Origin: Epiperipatus broadwayi
Taxonomy: Eukaryota > Onychophora > Udeonychophora > Euonychophora > Peripatidae
Direction of reading: 5' to 3'
Assembly (NCBI GenBank): GCA_028023455.1
Contig: JAQFVV010006246.1
Span: 423,501 to 487,500, forward strand
Length of the DNA: 64,000 bases
A program made the translations under genes and the position numbers. The stretch's first letter is position 1. Each line of letters opens with the position of its first letter. The notes under the pieces are model-generated. The model was given only the letters and a program-made list of their open reading frames with translations, searched no databases and was not told the DNA's origin. Positions 9,812 through 27,299 of the stretch are shown piece after piece.

Positions 9812-12477
9812 AGCATTAATTTTTAATTTTTTTAAAACAGAAATAAAATAAAAGTAGTTTTTAATATGTCAATAGATGGGATTGTAGGTTTAATGAAATC
9901 CTATAATTATCTAGCTAAAATATGAGTTGGAGATCGTCCCTTACACCAATATTACATTATTTATGAATAAATACCCAGGGTGACAATTTTATTGACAGTA
10001 GAATAAGCTAATACTCTGACTCCATTTGAGTTACTATTGATACTCTTTTAATAACGTCCAACTATATCTTAGTTCAGCAGCAGGATTGCATAATATTATG
10101 ATATATAAAATATAAATACGATGAAAAAAATATTATAAATCACTAATAATAAAATATATATTCTGTTTCATAATGAATAAATAGTTGAAATTGATAAATT
10201 CCCTTTCATTCAAACTAATAAGTTATAGCTCAAGCTTAATATCTCCCTACATTCAAATACACTTTTGACTAACCACCATACTATAAGAAGTCAGAAGAAA
10301 GATATAACACTAATCAGATTTTACTGCATAAAAAGTTTAAATTAAATGACTAAATTAATATTTACTTGGAAATGCTAAGGAAATATCTCAGGGTTTTTTT
10401 ATATACTTATTTAAAAATTCATATTATATAACATCTAGTAATTACCACCATAAAAGCTAATGATATAATATTGAGTATTGTTCTAATGAAGTAGGAATGA
10501 AATAATGAAAGACACAGTGTACCTTTTCATTTCAAATCATTATCCATATAATAATTGAATACATAACCCCCCATAAGTTCATAAAATAATTAAGCATTAC
10601 ATATAATATCTGGGTCAAAAAAATAATATCATTGAATCTGAACATGTTGATTATCAAATTGGTAAAATGGTGCAATTAGATTGTGATGGGTATGTAGGTG
10701 TGGAAACTAAGAATTTGAATGCCTATAAAAGTACGACTCTGCAAAATTTAAAATAAATGAAACATTTATGACATTCATCAATTTAAATAAACATCTTTAT
10801 ACATTTACTCACATATACACAAGTTATAGTTATTAGCTAATTCTAATATTCTTTATTGAACAAACCAACATTTGGGTAATTAAATAATACAATAGGAAGC
10901 AAAAATGTAAGTATAAGAGGTCTCACTATCATATAATGACATGAAAGTTAAACAACTTTGATTGTCCAGAGAACAACTATATAATGAGTCAATTATACAA
11001 TTCTGTTAAATAGCACATTTTTGTTTACTTGTTCAAAATAGGGATGATTCATTCTGAGGATTTGATGATCAGTGTGATATGATTTGAAATTTTTATCCAC
11101 AACTTGCAAATCCAGTAATAAAAATTTTACCCAAAACTTGCAAACCTAGTAATAAAACACTTCCATATCTTCAGAATCAATATCATTTCATGTGTGCTTC
11201 TATATTTTGTTACATGTTATGATATAACTGACACAATTACATACTGTTGGTTTGCTTATAAAATTAAGAAGTAAAATATAATACATGATGCCATAGACCA
11301 GCCAACAACTATAGTCTACTATGGTTGGATATCCTATAAAAGAAGCAAATCTTACTTTTATTTTAACTGACAAACTATATTACACATAGCTATGACTATC
11401 TTATATAAAAGAAATATTTTAATGAACACATGAGGGACAAGAAGACATTCTTGATTCTAATAATCTAATGACAAATATATTGACCTCTAACCTTACTCAG
11501 AGATTCATTATTGGTGCGGATTTGGTCTCATCACTGAAAACAATGGAAATACATTGCTTCACTTTGTGTAATATCATCATAATGCACAAATATCTAATCT
11601 AGGAAATATAATCTGCTCATGGTAAATATCTAAATACACAAAGGGAGAGTTCATTCAATCCCTAACAATATAATATATATTCTTAATGATTTCTTTCTTC
11701 ATAGCTACTTAACATATTTCATTCTAATCATTTCAAAAAATAAATTCATTCATAGACATATTTCTAATTCTTTGCTCTCTTTTGGCATATTACATCATCT
11801 GAAACCAATCAGGAAAATGCGAGTCAAACGACCATACATTTACCAGTTATATACAATGCATCACACAAAAAAGGCACACACATGTTTCAAATCATGTTCA
11901 TGACATATCTGCTGTTCCAGTATTAATTAATACATCAAAAATAAAATTTTAATTTGTGATGAACTATAACTGTTTTAAATTTGAAGTATAATGATTATTA
12001 TATTGACCTCATCATCTATGACAACACAAAGATCAAACTACACTTTTGTGTATGTATCCCTCTTTAAATTTTTTGTTAGCCTCATGATAGCAAATATCCA
12101 CTTTTACCATTAACAAAAGCATAAAGAAAACACATATATAAAAAAATTACATCTGAATGATAATCAATTACCCAGTACAATATTTCCATAATATACGTGT
12201 CCAAGATGATTTTGAAACAAAAAAACAATATATGACAAATAAATTAATCTACATATTTACCTTACATTCACAATAAAAGAAATGATTAAATTTTCTTTAA
12301 TAACAAAATATAAGTTAATTTGTACAATATACGAAGATAATGGCAATAATTACAAAACAAATAAGTATTAATAGACATATAAACAAATTCTATTAGGATG
12401 GGTGATACACATTTGGGATCCAATTAAAAAGCAATTTCAAAGATCGTTAGCAATAGCTAATTTTTTTAAGTGTCATA
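9812..12477. other. AT-rich intergenic DNA without recognised features
   Basis: About 2.7 kb read on both strands shows no long ORF, no recognisable protein motif and no clear tandem repeat. Confidence 0.5.
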
Positions 12478-12559
12478 GCATTGGCCAGGATGCGAACCCA
12501 CAACCCGGGCAACTGCCTGCAAGTGCAAGCAGTTGCGCTGACCTCTCGACCACCAATGT
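12478..12559 (-). mobile_element. tRNA-like sequence, probable SINE head or pseudo-tRNA
   Basis: On the minus strand an A-box-like TGGTCGAGAGGTCAGCGC (12535-12552) is followed by a B box GGTTCGCATCC (12488-12498), the internal Pol III promoter arrangement. The ends ACATTGG and CCAATG can pair as an acceptor stem. The D-arm does not fold properly. The anticodon region is instead a long hairpin in which CAACTG pairs with CAGTTG and TGCA with TGCA around a tiny loop. The D region looks most like Ser/Leu tRNAs. I infer a tRNA-derived SINE head or decayed tRNA rather than a working gene. It is much richer in GC than its surroundings. Confidence 0.65.
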
Positions 12560-12650
12560 AAGACAGCAATAGCTAATTGAGATTGCTGACGATATATCAT
12601 ACACAGTATTCAATATTTATTTTCTTTCTCTCTTTTTTTAATAGTGATGT

Positions 12651-13183
12651 AAAGTTGTAATTATAAATTTATTAAATGCACATTGATTATGTAAGTAATA
12701 TTTACCAAGGCTGTAATCTCAAGAATATGCATGTGAAATGTGATAGTAGGGACCTCTACAGGTATTTAACCACAAGGATATGCTATGGAAGAAAAGAGGG
12801 GAACTTTCTTTACTTCAACTTACTATCTATTTAAATAGGTGAAGCTGAAGCAGTTGAGAGTGTGAAGCTATTCAATACTTCACTGATTAAGTCCACATTT
12901 CATATTACACATTAATACTCACGAAATCCTTCGATTTACAATGAGTCAATGTAAAGATTTTATAGTTAAAAATCTATTACAGTAATTTAAAGTTGTAATT
13001 ATAAATTTATTAAACACACATTGATTACATAAGTTATATTTACCATGGCTGTAACCTCGAGAATATGCGTGTAAAATGTGATAGTAGGGACCTCTACAGA
13101 TCTTTAACTACAAGCTTACGCTATGGCAGAAAAAAGGGGAACCTTCTTTAAGTCGAAGGATTTCACGAGAATTAATGTGTAAT
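12651..13183. repeat. Local direct duplication with an inverted sub-segment
   Basis: 12651-12815 and 12989-13152 are diverged direct copies (offset 338), sharing for example GATAGTAGGGACCTCTACAG. In addition, 12904-12937 and 13150-13183 are inverted copies of each other (CACGA/AATCCTTCGA against TCGAAGGATTTCACGAG). The pattern suggests two nested copies of a small non-coding mobile repeat. No ORF is present. Confidence 0.75.
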
Positions 13184-13189
13184 TTGATA

Positions 13190-17584
<4,395 letters not shown>

Positions 17585-18060
17585 ATGTATTCCCACAAAT
17601 TTCAAAGAAGTAATACAATTTATCAAATTTCATGTGGATGTCAGAAATTTTATATCGGTGATTCAAGATGTTCTGTGGAAAAAAGATTAAAGGAGCATCA
17701 ATTATTATATAATCAAATTAAAAATAATGTAAATAGTCTATGTAATACAGCTTCAGTATTCTTTTACCATGAAAAAACTTGTAATTATAAGTTTAAGTAT
17801 TATTTGACCATGAAAAAAACTTGTAATTATAAGTTTGCATTTAATCGTAATGAAATAAAAATATTAATGGAAGAAGAAATCATAAAGAAAGGAAAATTAA
17901 AAAGGTAATATTAATTGATAAATATAGGTATGATGTTACTAATAGGCTGGCCATACACATCTTATGGAAATATATGTAACATTAAGTTAAAAACATTATA
18001 AATTTATTTAAAGCTGATGAGGAGCAGCACGTAATCGAAAGCACTACAAAAGATTTTAAA
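17585..18060 (+). mobile_element. Penelope-like element tail: GIY-YIG nuclease fragment
   Basis: The ORF at 17585-17908 (107 codons) starts with the core of a GIY-YIG nuclease: TIYQISCGCQKFYIGD followed by VEKRLKEHQ. This matches the linker and first helix of the PLE type, with a Cys pair before YIG. No RT is found upstream, so this is a 5'-truncated copy, as expected from incomplete reverse transcription. Inside the ORF a stretch of about 41 bases is tandemly duplicated in frame (CNYKF occurs twice). About 105 bases after the stop, CTGATGAGGAGCAGC...TCGAAA (18015-18041) has the order CUGANGA then GAAA of a hammerhead core, but a good stem II is not evident. Confidence 0.78.
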
Positions 18061-18115
18061 TTATAATATTGTATATACTGTTAAATTTTTTTTTTATATT
18101 TTATAATGGGTACTG

Positions 18116-18118
<3 letters not shown>

Positions 18119-18206
<88 letters not shown>
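18119..18206. repeat. (AT)n tract with one phase break
   Basis: AT repeats with a short interruption near 18164. It directly follows the PLE tail and could be its 3' flank or an independent expansion. Confidence 0.95.
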
Positions 18207-18208
<2 letters not shown>

Positions 18209-18359
18209 TTCCCTCCATTATTTATAAAACATTTTAAATAGAAATTAGATATTTTTAATCATTTATTTGTTGGACTAAAAATTAAATGTATCTAAAATGG
18301 CTGACGGAAGGTTTTATAAACATTGTAACCTGTGTGGATCTGGCCTACATATTGATTGC

Positions 18360-18362
<3 letters not shown>

Positions 18363-18448
<86 letters not shown>
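18363..18448. repeat. (AT)n dinucleotide tract
   Basis: About 43 AT units. Preceded by ATTGCTTTAATA, close to the ATTGCTTCAATA that precedes the (AT)n at 51358. Confidence 0.95.
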
Positions 18449-18451
<3 letters not shown>

Positions 18452-21400
18452 ACAGATAATAATAAATAAAAGCAATAGATAGAATTATTAAAATATTCTT
18501 ATAATCTGTCATTTGTAACAGTAAGAAAACTTTGTAACAGCATACAAATTAATGTAATGATGAAAAAGGCTGCTATTTTGTAACTGTCTAATATATAGAT
18601 GAATGATAAAATGATAGTTGCTATAATTCAATAAATAAACACTAAACATGATATATGATATGCTCTAGAGGTTCATCATTTGTAACCAAGTAAAATTAAA
18701 TGAGAAATGAATTCACTGTGTAAGCTAAAGTACAATTTATAATTACATAAGGATGACACTAACATATAAATAAGAATATATGCATATCATGTTCTATTTA
18801 GGTGTCTATATTTTTCAATTAATTAAATATAACATTATAGCCCGTTTGCAACTATCCTAAACATTAATTCTGTCATGCTAATATTGAAATAAATAAATTA
18901 TTTCATTACTCAACACCTAAAATAACAACAATGAAAATTAAAACTATCGTCATTAAAGATTTAAAATATTTAGATATTGGGGAGTCATTTGAAAAATAAA
19001 GATACTGGCCATTGTCATCAAATAAAATAATATTAAATATAGAAACTGAATAAAATTACTCACTGTGAGATCCCTGGAGTGCCTTATGCTTAACTCCAAT
19101 AATAGGTTCTTTTAACTGAGAATCCTTCTCATTCCTCTTTCCATGTATAAATGACCATTCATGGTCACACACACATGCTGGATGTTGTTTATAATAACTT
19201 ATAAAAAATATTATATAAAGTTAATGTTATGAAGTTGGAAAGGGATTACATCACTCTTTATTCAGTTTAGCTAAGTACATGTGTTTTCCCACGAGTGCCA
19301 CTAGATTGTTTTAAATCTAGATAAATATCTGTTTAGAGTGTACTGAGTTCAACCTCCTTTGGTATATTTCTATTACACATGACTTGGATGACTAATGAAC
19401 AAAAAAATGACATTCTTATATTTTACTCATGTCAATAAAATCATAAGATCCCCATATCACCAAATTTTTTTTACAGATCAACAACTCTTATAGATATTAC
19501 TAGCTCATTTTATGTATATTGATGAACAGACAAGTATAATCTTACTAATGGCTTCCAAATAAACATAGTGAAGACCATTACTTAAGTGGATGGCCATGAA
19601 ACTAGTTACTTAACTTAATTATCATAATATAAAGATGATAATGATGATCATAATAATGATGATGATGATGATATCAGCCCTAGCTTTATAATGAATTCAC
19701 AACAATAAATTTATCTTTATAAACTCATAAGCACTTTCTTAAAATCATCCTTTGTCAAAATGGGATTTAAATATTACATTCACTAGCATTTATATAAGTT
19801 TATGTTTATTTACTAAAATGCTTTTATAGTTAAAACTAGGATTCAATAATACTAGTGATGATGACTGATAATCACGCTTCTCTGCACATGATATTCATAT
19901 TTCTATAAACCCCTATTTACTAAATATATTAATTATGTTAAACATTAGATTTAATGCTTATAATTTATTTAATCAATGATGGTGATCATAACCCATGTAC
20001 AGTACTATTTGAAACAGTGTTTCAATCAATAATACAATATTCTTCTTTGATGAAGATGATCGAAACTCATGAGCACAACATAATTTTAGCTTTTTTATTA
20101 TACACCTATAATTATTGAAACTTGGTTATTATCAAGCATAATGCTTAAATCCTTAAATGTAAATCAACATTTCAGTTTACTTAACATTTTTTTGCTAGCG
20201 CTTGCTTAATCTTTGTGAGTGCTGATGAATCTTAATATCTGCGAATGATGACGATCATTTAAAACAACAAAATCAAGATGAGAAAAACATAAAGTTTTTA
20301 ATAATAACTCGAAACCAATTAAGTTATATAAGTATATTTATTAATCCTACTCTTCTTTCTTTTTATCTTTTAAATCAAATTTACTAATTAGATAAATGGC
20401 TTATTACATTAATTAAATATAGAATTAATACAAAATTTTATATAAGCATAACCAAATAAATTCAATATACACGTTTGTCATTTTGGATGTTTTAAAATAA
20501 GCTGGCTTAAAATGACATTAAAAAAATATTTCATAGAATGCTTACTTAAGACTCTCCCAACCTATTATATCACCAAAATTAATTTCATATGTAACTTGGG
20601 TGTTTTATTTCACTCCCATTCAAATGTGAAGCTCTGCTTTTAAATTTACAATATTTAAACTAATCATGTATAACCTATTCTTTAGAAGTCTTTGTATAAG
20701 CAGTTACACATGCACATACACACCCTGTGATATGTCAACATATATTTTTAAAATGTGTTCCCTTATATTAGAGATTAATACATAAATCACATATGTAAAA
20801 AATATTCTTGCAACCCTGAGCAAAATAAAATAAAATGCATTATATCAATTTTAATATGCAACAAGATAAATAAATAAAAAACATTATAAATGCATATATT
20901 TATAGATTGCTCATTATGATAACAAATGAAGAACAATAAAAAAACATTTCAATATTACAATAAATAATAAAAAAAATAATGAAAATTTAAGTTTAAAGAT
21001 TTGAACTGTGTTTGTGTTATGTTATGTGATATTGAGAATAACTATCGATAAACAAGCCCTTAATGTTTCTGTATCAAAAGAAAAAATGCTTTGACCAATA
21101 AATTAAGGTTTACTTTTAATAAATAAGAATAAAAGATCTGTTAATGAAAGTTCAAAGTTACCCGATTATTTTCACTTCTTATAAATGTCTCAAGTTTGAA
21201 TTTTCAGACTGCTTGTCTCACATATAGCTTCAATAATTTATTTGCTCCATAAAAAAGTTCTGTTTGATGCCTTCTAATAAACATGAATTAATTGACCTGC
21301 AGGTTTCCACAATTTTAACCTTATTTATTGTTGATACTTTTGATAACGCTAAATTCATTGACTGGTTTGCTTCTACCATTTCAAAAAAAACAGTTATTAC

Positions 21401-22026
21401 AAATACTGGTGAATTTGCTTGTCTCTTCCATTTTAAAAAAAATCATTGTAGACACTTTAGATGACTATGAAAAAAACTTTAACAAAAATTTGATTGATTG
21501 CTTAATCAAACCCAGTTATAAGGTTTTTATACAATTTCCTTTTCTTTTCTCTTCCTTCACATTCTCCCTCCATTCAAAGAGAATGAACCCATAATAGACC
21601 AGGAGCCAGCAAAGAAGCATTTCAAATAGCTTGGGTGGTTGGCTTTAAACTTGATCATTCTGTTGGTTACAAAGGACTTTTGGTATAAGTCCAAGGATAG
21701 ATCAGTGAGTTAACCCATAGATGTCAGATTTTAGGAATCAGAAGAAGTGGCTTTAGCAATGCAAATTCATTGTATGATACACAGCAAAATATATTAATAT
21801 CATTTTATAGAATTGTAAATAACTTCTTCCAAGAAATTCAATTTTGTTCCATTTATTTTATCTTAATCTTGTTGGGAATTACTTATATATGCACATCTTT
21901 GTCTATACTGACTTTAAAACAAGAGTCATTTTTCTCCTTCCTCAATTTTTAAAAAGTGAAAAAAAGTCAATCGCTCACTCTCTTTTGAAAAAAATTTGCA
22001 AACTGTCCATTTCCCTTGGTTTTCAC
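18449..22026. other. AT-rich intergenic DNA
   Basis: No gene recognised. A short imperfect GAT-rich tract lies at about 19634-19672. The ORFs near 21264-21594 look random in composition and match nothing I know. Confidence 0.5.
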
Positions 22027-22240
22027 GAACTCAATCACTATGTCTCTGTCTAATAATAATGCTTAAAGAAAACTCATCATTACATATATTCCTAATAACA
22101 TTAAAAAAAAATGATCACTACATCCTTTTTTCAACAACATTGAAAAAAACTGATAGCTATGTCTTTTTTTTCAAACACTAAAAAAAAACTGACAGCTACA
22201 TCTCTTCTGTAATAATATTAAAAAAACTGACCACTAAATA
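22027..22240. repeat. Degenerate minisatellite, about 39-bp unit, five copies
   Basis: Units begin ACTCA or CTGA, continue with CACTA/AGCTA, then a pyrimidine-rich part, AATAACATTA-like words and an A run. Successive copies begin near 22027, 22071, 22111, 22150 and 22189. Copies differ at many positions, so the array is old. Confidence 0.7.
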
Positions 22241-22992
22241 TTGTTTCATTCATTTATATTGTAAATCTTTGATCAAAAAAAGGACCATCTGGAAATCTTA
22301 TCTTGAAATAAAGATCAAAAATCAGAGTTTGACAAGCTGATGTTCTTTCACGATTTTACAAGAAAATTAATAATCACGTTTTATTCCATCAAAGCACCTC
22401 TTTTCTAAAAAATAATATTAGATACAGATAACACAAACAATAAAGCTGGAAATCGATAGTCATTAGAAATAGGTGTAAAAGTGATTTGGTGTTTATACAG
22501 ACACTCTCATTCTTTCACACTCTTTTGCACATGTACATTTTTATCTCCTAATCTAGTAATCTTGATTGCTTTATTTTACACTTTCTTTCTGATCTGCCTT
22601 ATTTAATAAGAATATGGCTAAATAATTTCAACACCTTATTTAATAAAATATAATAAATCCCTATATTAAATATTGTTTCTCATTACCTTCTCTTTACAAC
22701 TGCTTATTTATTAATTTTTTATAAACTATATATAATAGTAAATACACACATAAATCTATATATGTAAAATATTTTTTTAATTGAAGAATCTTTATATGTA
22801 TGAAATGAGTCATATATCTACATTTGCCTCACTCCCAAACAAAAAAAAATTAATAGTCTCTCATGACACTATCTTCCTTAAACTACTAAACAACTACTTA
22901 ATATATCTATTTGTTTTTTCAATACAAATTTGACTATAGTCTATTTATTGATGACTATCCTCATGAACTATTAAACAAGTGTTCTACATGCA
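22241..22992. other. AT-rich intergenic DNA
   Basis: Nothing recognised on either strand. Confidence 0.5.
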
Positions 22993-23854
22993 TCATGTCT
23001 TATTGATTTCAGAACAGCTTGCTATTGGATTTTTATTTTCCTTGATCATGGGTCTACAATTTTCACTTAGATCATTGGAGTTATTCCCAGACCTACTTTT
23101 ATTTGGTTTGCTGGGTTTTGTGGGATAGTGTCGGCCTAACTGATTATTCACAATTTTTATGGTGGAGATTTTATAACTATATCTCTCCTCCCTCCTAGAA
23201 TAACCTTCAGCTTTACTTTCTGTATCTCCCAGGGCATCCAACATGTCTTCCACTCTCATTGGGGAGTATACATCCTCCACTACCATATATATATTTCCAG
23301 ACATTCCTATGTTTGTTTTGCCAGGTTTTGTAGGAATTTGTCAGCCTAACTGGTTTCTTCCAACTCTCATCCTGGATATTTTATAAATATAGTTATCCTC
23401 CCTTTTAGAATAACTTTCAGACATCCTTTGGTAGCCTCCATTGCCCTTAAACATGTCTTCTAGACTTACTGGGGCATATACATCAGCAGCTACCTTCAAT
23501 TTTAAGAAACTAGCTATACTGATTACATTTTTTCTGAAGTCAATTTGTTTATGTACAGTGGCTACCTTTATTTCCAGGGTATGGGTCTCACTGTATATAT
23601 CATTCATCGGGATTACACTGTTCTTGAACAGCAGCTACCTCATCATTTTCATACGGCTTGATTACAGTCACATAACTCTCTGGCACTATTTCTTGTTCTG
23701 GACTGGTCATCCTATTATCAGTTTCTTTATTTAAATCAGACACCTGGCCATTCATTTTTTGCAATGTTTGATCCATCTTATTCTTTAATTCCTGAGACTG
23801 TCCATTAATAGACTCATGAATTGTTTGGAAGTACTGATTCATTTTCTGATTCAT
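22993..23854 (-). pseudogene. Broken gag-like ORF with coiled coil and internal duplication
   Basis: Reading the minus strand, 23854-23600 encodes a hydrophilic, probably coiled-coil peptide starting MNQKMNQYF and rich in Gln, Glu and Lys. A frameshift follows. The next frame holds two similar blocks: VYAPVSLEDM...YSKREDNYIYKIS...NQLG (23500-23341) and VYSPMRVEDM...YSRREERYSYKIS...NQLG (23265-23130). The blocks are separated by a TGA at 23341-23343, where the second block has CGA (Arg), so a single C-to-T change explains the stop. There is no zinc knuckle and no pol motif. The coiled coil followed by a basic region resembles the gag at 59100, so a retroelement gag is my best guess. A non-transposon gene fragment is possible. 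Confidence 0.45.
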
Positions 23855-23872
23855 TTAGTTCATGCCCTCCTT

Positions 23873-24001
<129 letters not shown>

Positions 24002-24645
24002 GATCAAATTTTAAATCAAAACTTGTTCATAATGTTGTCTTTACAACATAATATATTAAAAATAATTCAATAAAAAATTATTTAATAAGTCAACTTTTAT
24101 AATAATAATATGTTTAATAAACCTCACCAACCTGGATTTCACTCCAATATTGGAGCCTTATCAAGATAGTAAATATATTTAAAGTTATATTATAATTCTT
24201 TCTATTTTACAGAAACTCAATCTACAGGCTTTTTTTTATATTACAATATTAAAGTTAAATAAGTATTCTATTTCTTATTCATTACATACATAAATAATTG
24301 TACATAATATTCACTTATAAATTATAATCATGTATTCACATTATGTAATCATATATTTATATTTTAATATTATTTATAAATTTTCTAATTTTCTCTTTTT
24401 TATATATTATAACTATATTTAATAATTTAAACTCAACATAATTAGAATGATAATCATCTATATAAATATACCCATATAATTTATCTATAATTATACTTAA
24501 ATTAAATTTTCCAGTTATCTAATAGCACCCATTTTCCAGCCAATTTTACAGGATCTTTAACTATATTCATACATTTTTGCAAAATTCTCTTGTATATACA
24601 AAGATTCATAACATATCCTCTCACTATACTTTTTTACATATTTAA

Positions 24646-25640
24646 TTACTTGAATTTTTTTTCACAATTTATTCTATGTCCAGTATTTAAAAAATTTAGA
24701 TAAATCCCTGATCTCATATCCTTCTTTTTAATTGCTCTATTATGTTCTTTACCTTTTTCTAATGCAGTTTTCTCTGTCTGACCAATATATATCTTGTTAC
24801 AAAATTCACAAATAATTTTATACACAAACCCAGCTTTATCAATCTCATTATTATTTTCTATATTACATATCAATTTTCCTAATAATCTATTGTTTTTCCA
24901 TCCTATTTTAATATTATTAGGTAATTTTTCCTTTACCAATTCTTTATATACTTTATCAAAATATGGAATTGAAATCCATTATATTATTTATAGTTAATTT
25001 GTGATTATTATAATATCTACTATCTTCATTTTTATTTTTTAAAAAAATACTTATATTTTTCTTTTTATATCCTATACTAATATAATCATTTTCAACCTCC
25101 AACTTTTGTATTAGTGCTACATTCTTATCTAAAGATAATCTATCATTTTTCTCTTTAAATCCTTTCATTGCTGTCATTTATTCTGCCCACAGTTGATATA
25201 AACTTGGATCTATTATACCTCTTTTATTTTTCTCTTTAATATAATGTCTTACAACAATCTTCCCTGTTATATCCTTCCTCATAAAAATATCTAAATATTT
25301 TAATCTTTTCTCTCCATTTTCTATCACAAATCTAATACCATATCCATTATTATTCATTTCATTAAATGCATTATTTATACTTCTACTATTACCTATTATA
25401 AGTATATCATCAACATATCTATGATATATAATTTCTTTCATTTTTAAATATTTATCAATTACATTTCCCTCAATATAATCAACCATAATAGACGATAAAA
25501 TACCACTAATGGAACACCCCATAACCCATCCTTTAGTTACCTTTCAAAATTCATTTTTATATTTAAAGTACAATATTTCACTTATTAACAATAAAGCTTC
25601 ATTAATAATATATATATATATATATATATTATTAATGAAG

Positions 25641-25687
<47 letters not shown>

Positions 25688-27001
25688 ATTCCTTTGATAC
25701 ACCACCATAATCTTTTATTCTTTCCATAACTACTTTTATACTTTCCTCTCTAGGTATATTTTGATACATCTTTTCAATATCAAATGATACAATATTTCCA
25801 TTCCTATTTAATTTCACATTCTGTAGTTTATTAATAATTTCCTCTGAGATTTTAATGCAATATTTCCCAAAACCTATACTATTAATAATTTGTTTATATA
25901 CTATATCACACAAGCCTTTTAGCATATAATTCTAAAAATCTAATATTGCTGTTACTGGCATATTATCTTTTTGGGTTTTAACTTTTCCAAACATAGTAGG
26001 ATGTTCAATCACCATAGGATATAAACTTCTATATTCTTTTTCATTAATTACCTGTTTTACAATCATATTCGTCAATAGTATTTTATATTTTGTTTTAATT
26101 TCATTACTTGGATTCTTACTCATTTTTAAATATTTTTGTTTTTTTCATATCTTCTTTAATCTTCTCTTCATATTCATTTTTATTTAAAATCACAAACCTC
26201 GATCCCTTATCCTCAGACGTCACAACCAATCTCTTCTTTTCTATTTTATTTTTAATTTTCTTAATAATTAACTTTTCTTTCAATTCTTTCTTATTTAATT
26301 TATTCTTTTTATTAATTGTACCATTAATCCTTCATTGTATTTCAATCTTCACTTTATTATCAATATCTGCAGCCTTTATACTCACCACTCTTGCCTTCTG
26401 TATGTTTTTATACACAAACGGTATATATTTAATATCTTTATTTAATATTTCTGACTCCTAATTTGTGAAATTTACACCAGATACATTTATGTAACCGTAT
26501 TTTTCTTTATGCTTATCAGTAGTTTTTAAAACATCAATATTCTTCCCAAATATTTTTTTACAGTTTAACCATTTCCATTTATTTTCATATTTTTATTTAA
26601 TCTATTTTTTAATGTACTATTATTTTCCAATATAGCTTGATTAATATATTCCCATAATTCCTTCTTTCTATTTAATTTTAAAACATTTTTTATTTTTTTA
26701 TATTTTCGAATATTCCAGTTAATTTCAATATATTTTCTTTCAAAAACCATTCCAACACAACTCTTTGAATTCTTCTATATAAATATAAATTAATACTAAT
26801 TTTTATATTACTAATTCGAAATGTACATGATGTTGGCATAACACCATTTCTTTTACAATTATTTAAAAACGATAGTTGATGTTTTAATTCCTCAATTCTT
26901 CTCTGTATATTCCATATTATTTTAAATCTTACAAAATTCACACAATTCAACTTTTCATATAAAAATATCCACGTGTTATTAGTAAAAATTCGTTTCTTCA
27001 T
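24646..27001 (-). pseudogene. Penelope-like polyprotein: RT and GIY-YIG nuclease, several breaks
   Basis: Start ATG is at 26999-27001. The N-terminal part (27001-26690) has the LNCV...ELKHQLSFLNNCK pattern usual before PLE RTs. After shifts come SEDKGSRFVIL (about 26215-26180) and a SLYPMVIEHP/FGKVKTQK block. Motif A is VSFDIEKMYQNIPREES (about 25785), motif B VMGCSISGILSSI (25525-25487) and motif C HRYVDDILIIG (about 25420). The nuclease (24960-24646) shows IPYF, AGFVYKIICEFCNKIYIGQTE and KEHN. Breaks seen: frameshifts in the N-terminal third; TAG near 25926; the (AT)n palindrome between motifs A and B (25594-25686); TGA near 25545; TAA at 25178-25180; and a frameshift near 24970. Motif A and C aspartates are kept. 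The total span of about 2.36 kb is about right for the family. Confidence 0.88.
25594..25686. repeat. (AT)n palindrome inside the PLE reverse transcriptase
   Basis: AAGCTTCATTAATAAT, then (AT)n (25606-25630), then ATTATTAATGAAGCTT is a perfect inverted pair around an AT core. A second (AT)n at 25642-25686 follows. It splits the RT ORF between motifs A and B. The AAGCTTC arm on the lower-coordinate side belongs to the RT reading frame, so the other arm looks like a fold-back copy of it. Confidence 0.9.
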
Positions 27002-27299
27002 GATCAAATAAATCCAAACAATTTGTATTAATTAATACTATCGCATTACCATCTTCTTATATCAATCACTACTTAAAATAATGTACATTATTAATATAAA
27101 ATTATATTCATAAGCCTTAGAATAGTCCGTGCTGCAGAATACCATTTACAATTACTGTCATTTCCAATACTAAAGTTATATATCAAAAAATGATCAAAGA
27201 CAAGAGAAAAAGATAAATGATTCCCAAGAATTACATTTTATCCTGAACCAACACTCATCAGGTGACTCAGATCCCAATTTTTTACACATATTTGCGTCA

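Larger units (their letters stand above)
24100..27290 (-). mobile_element. Penelope-like element, nearly complete but disabled
   Basis: The minus strand carries all parts of an endonuclease-bearing PLE in order: N-terminal region, RT and GIY-YIG nuclease. A CTGATGA-containing stretch lies upstream of the coding part (about 27262-27274) and a GGCTCCAATATTGGAG hairpin followed by TGAAA lies downstream (24142-24162). Both resemble fragments of the hammerhead-type motifs known in PLE terminal repeats, but neither has a complete core. The outer ends are therefore approximate. No terminal repeat shared by both sides was recognised. Confidence 0.8.

Noticed and set aside
20216-20250. CTGATGA...GCGAAT as a hammerhead
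   Set aside because: GAAA is incomplete and no stems II or III can be formed.
21264-21594. Overlapping plus-strand ORFs
   Set aside because: Low-complexity composition, two frames equally open and no motif.
27262-27290. Complete hammerhead ribozyme upstream of the PLE
   Set aside because: CTGATGA is present but the GAAA part reads TAAAA and stem II is poor; kept only as a weak hint in the element entry.
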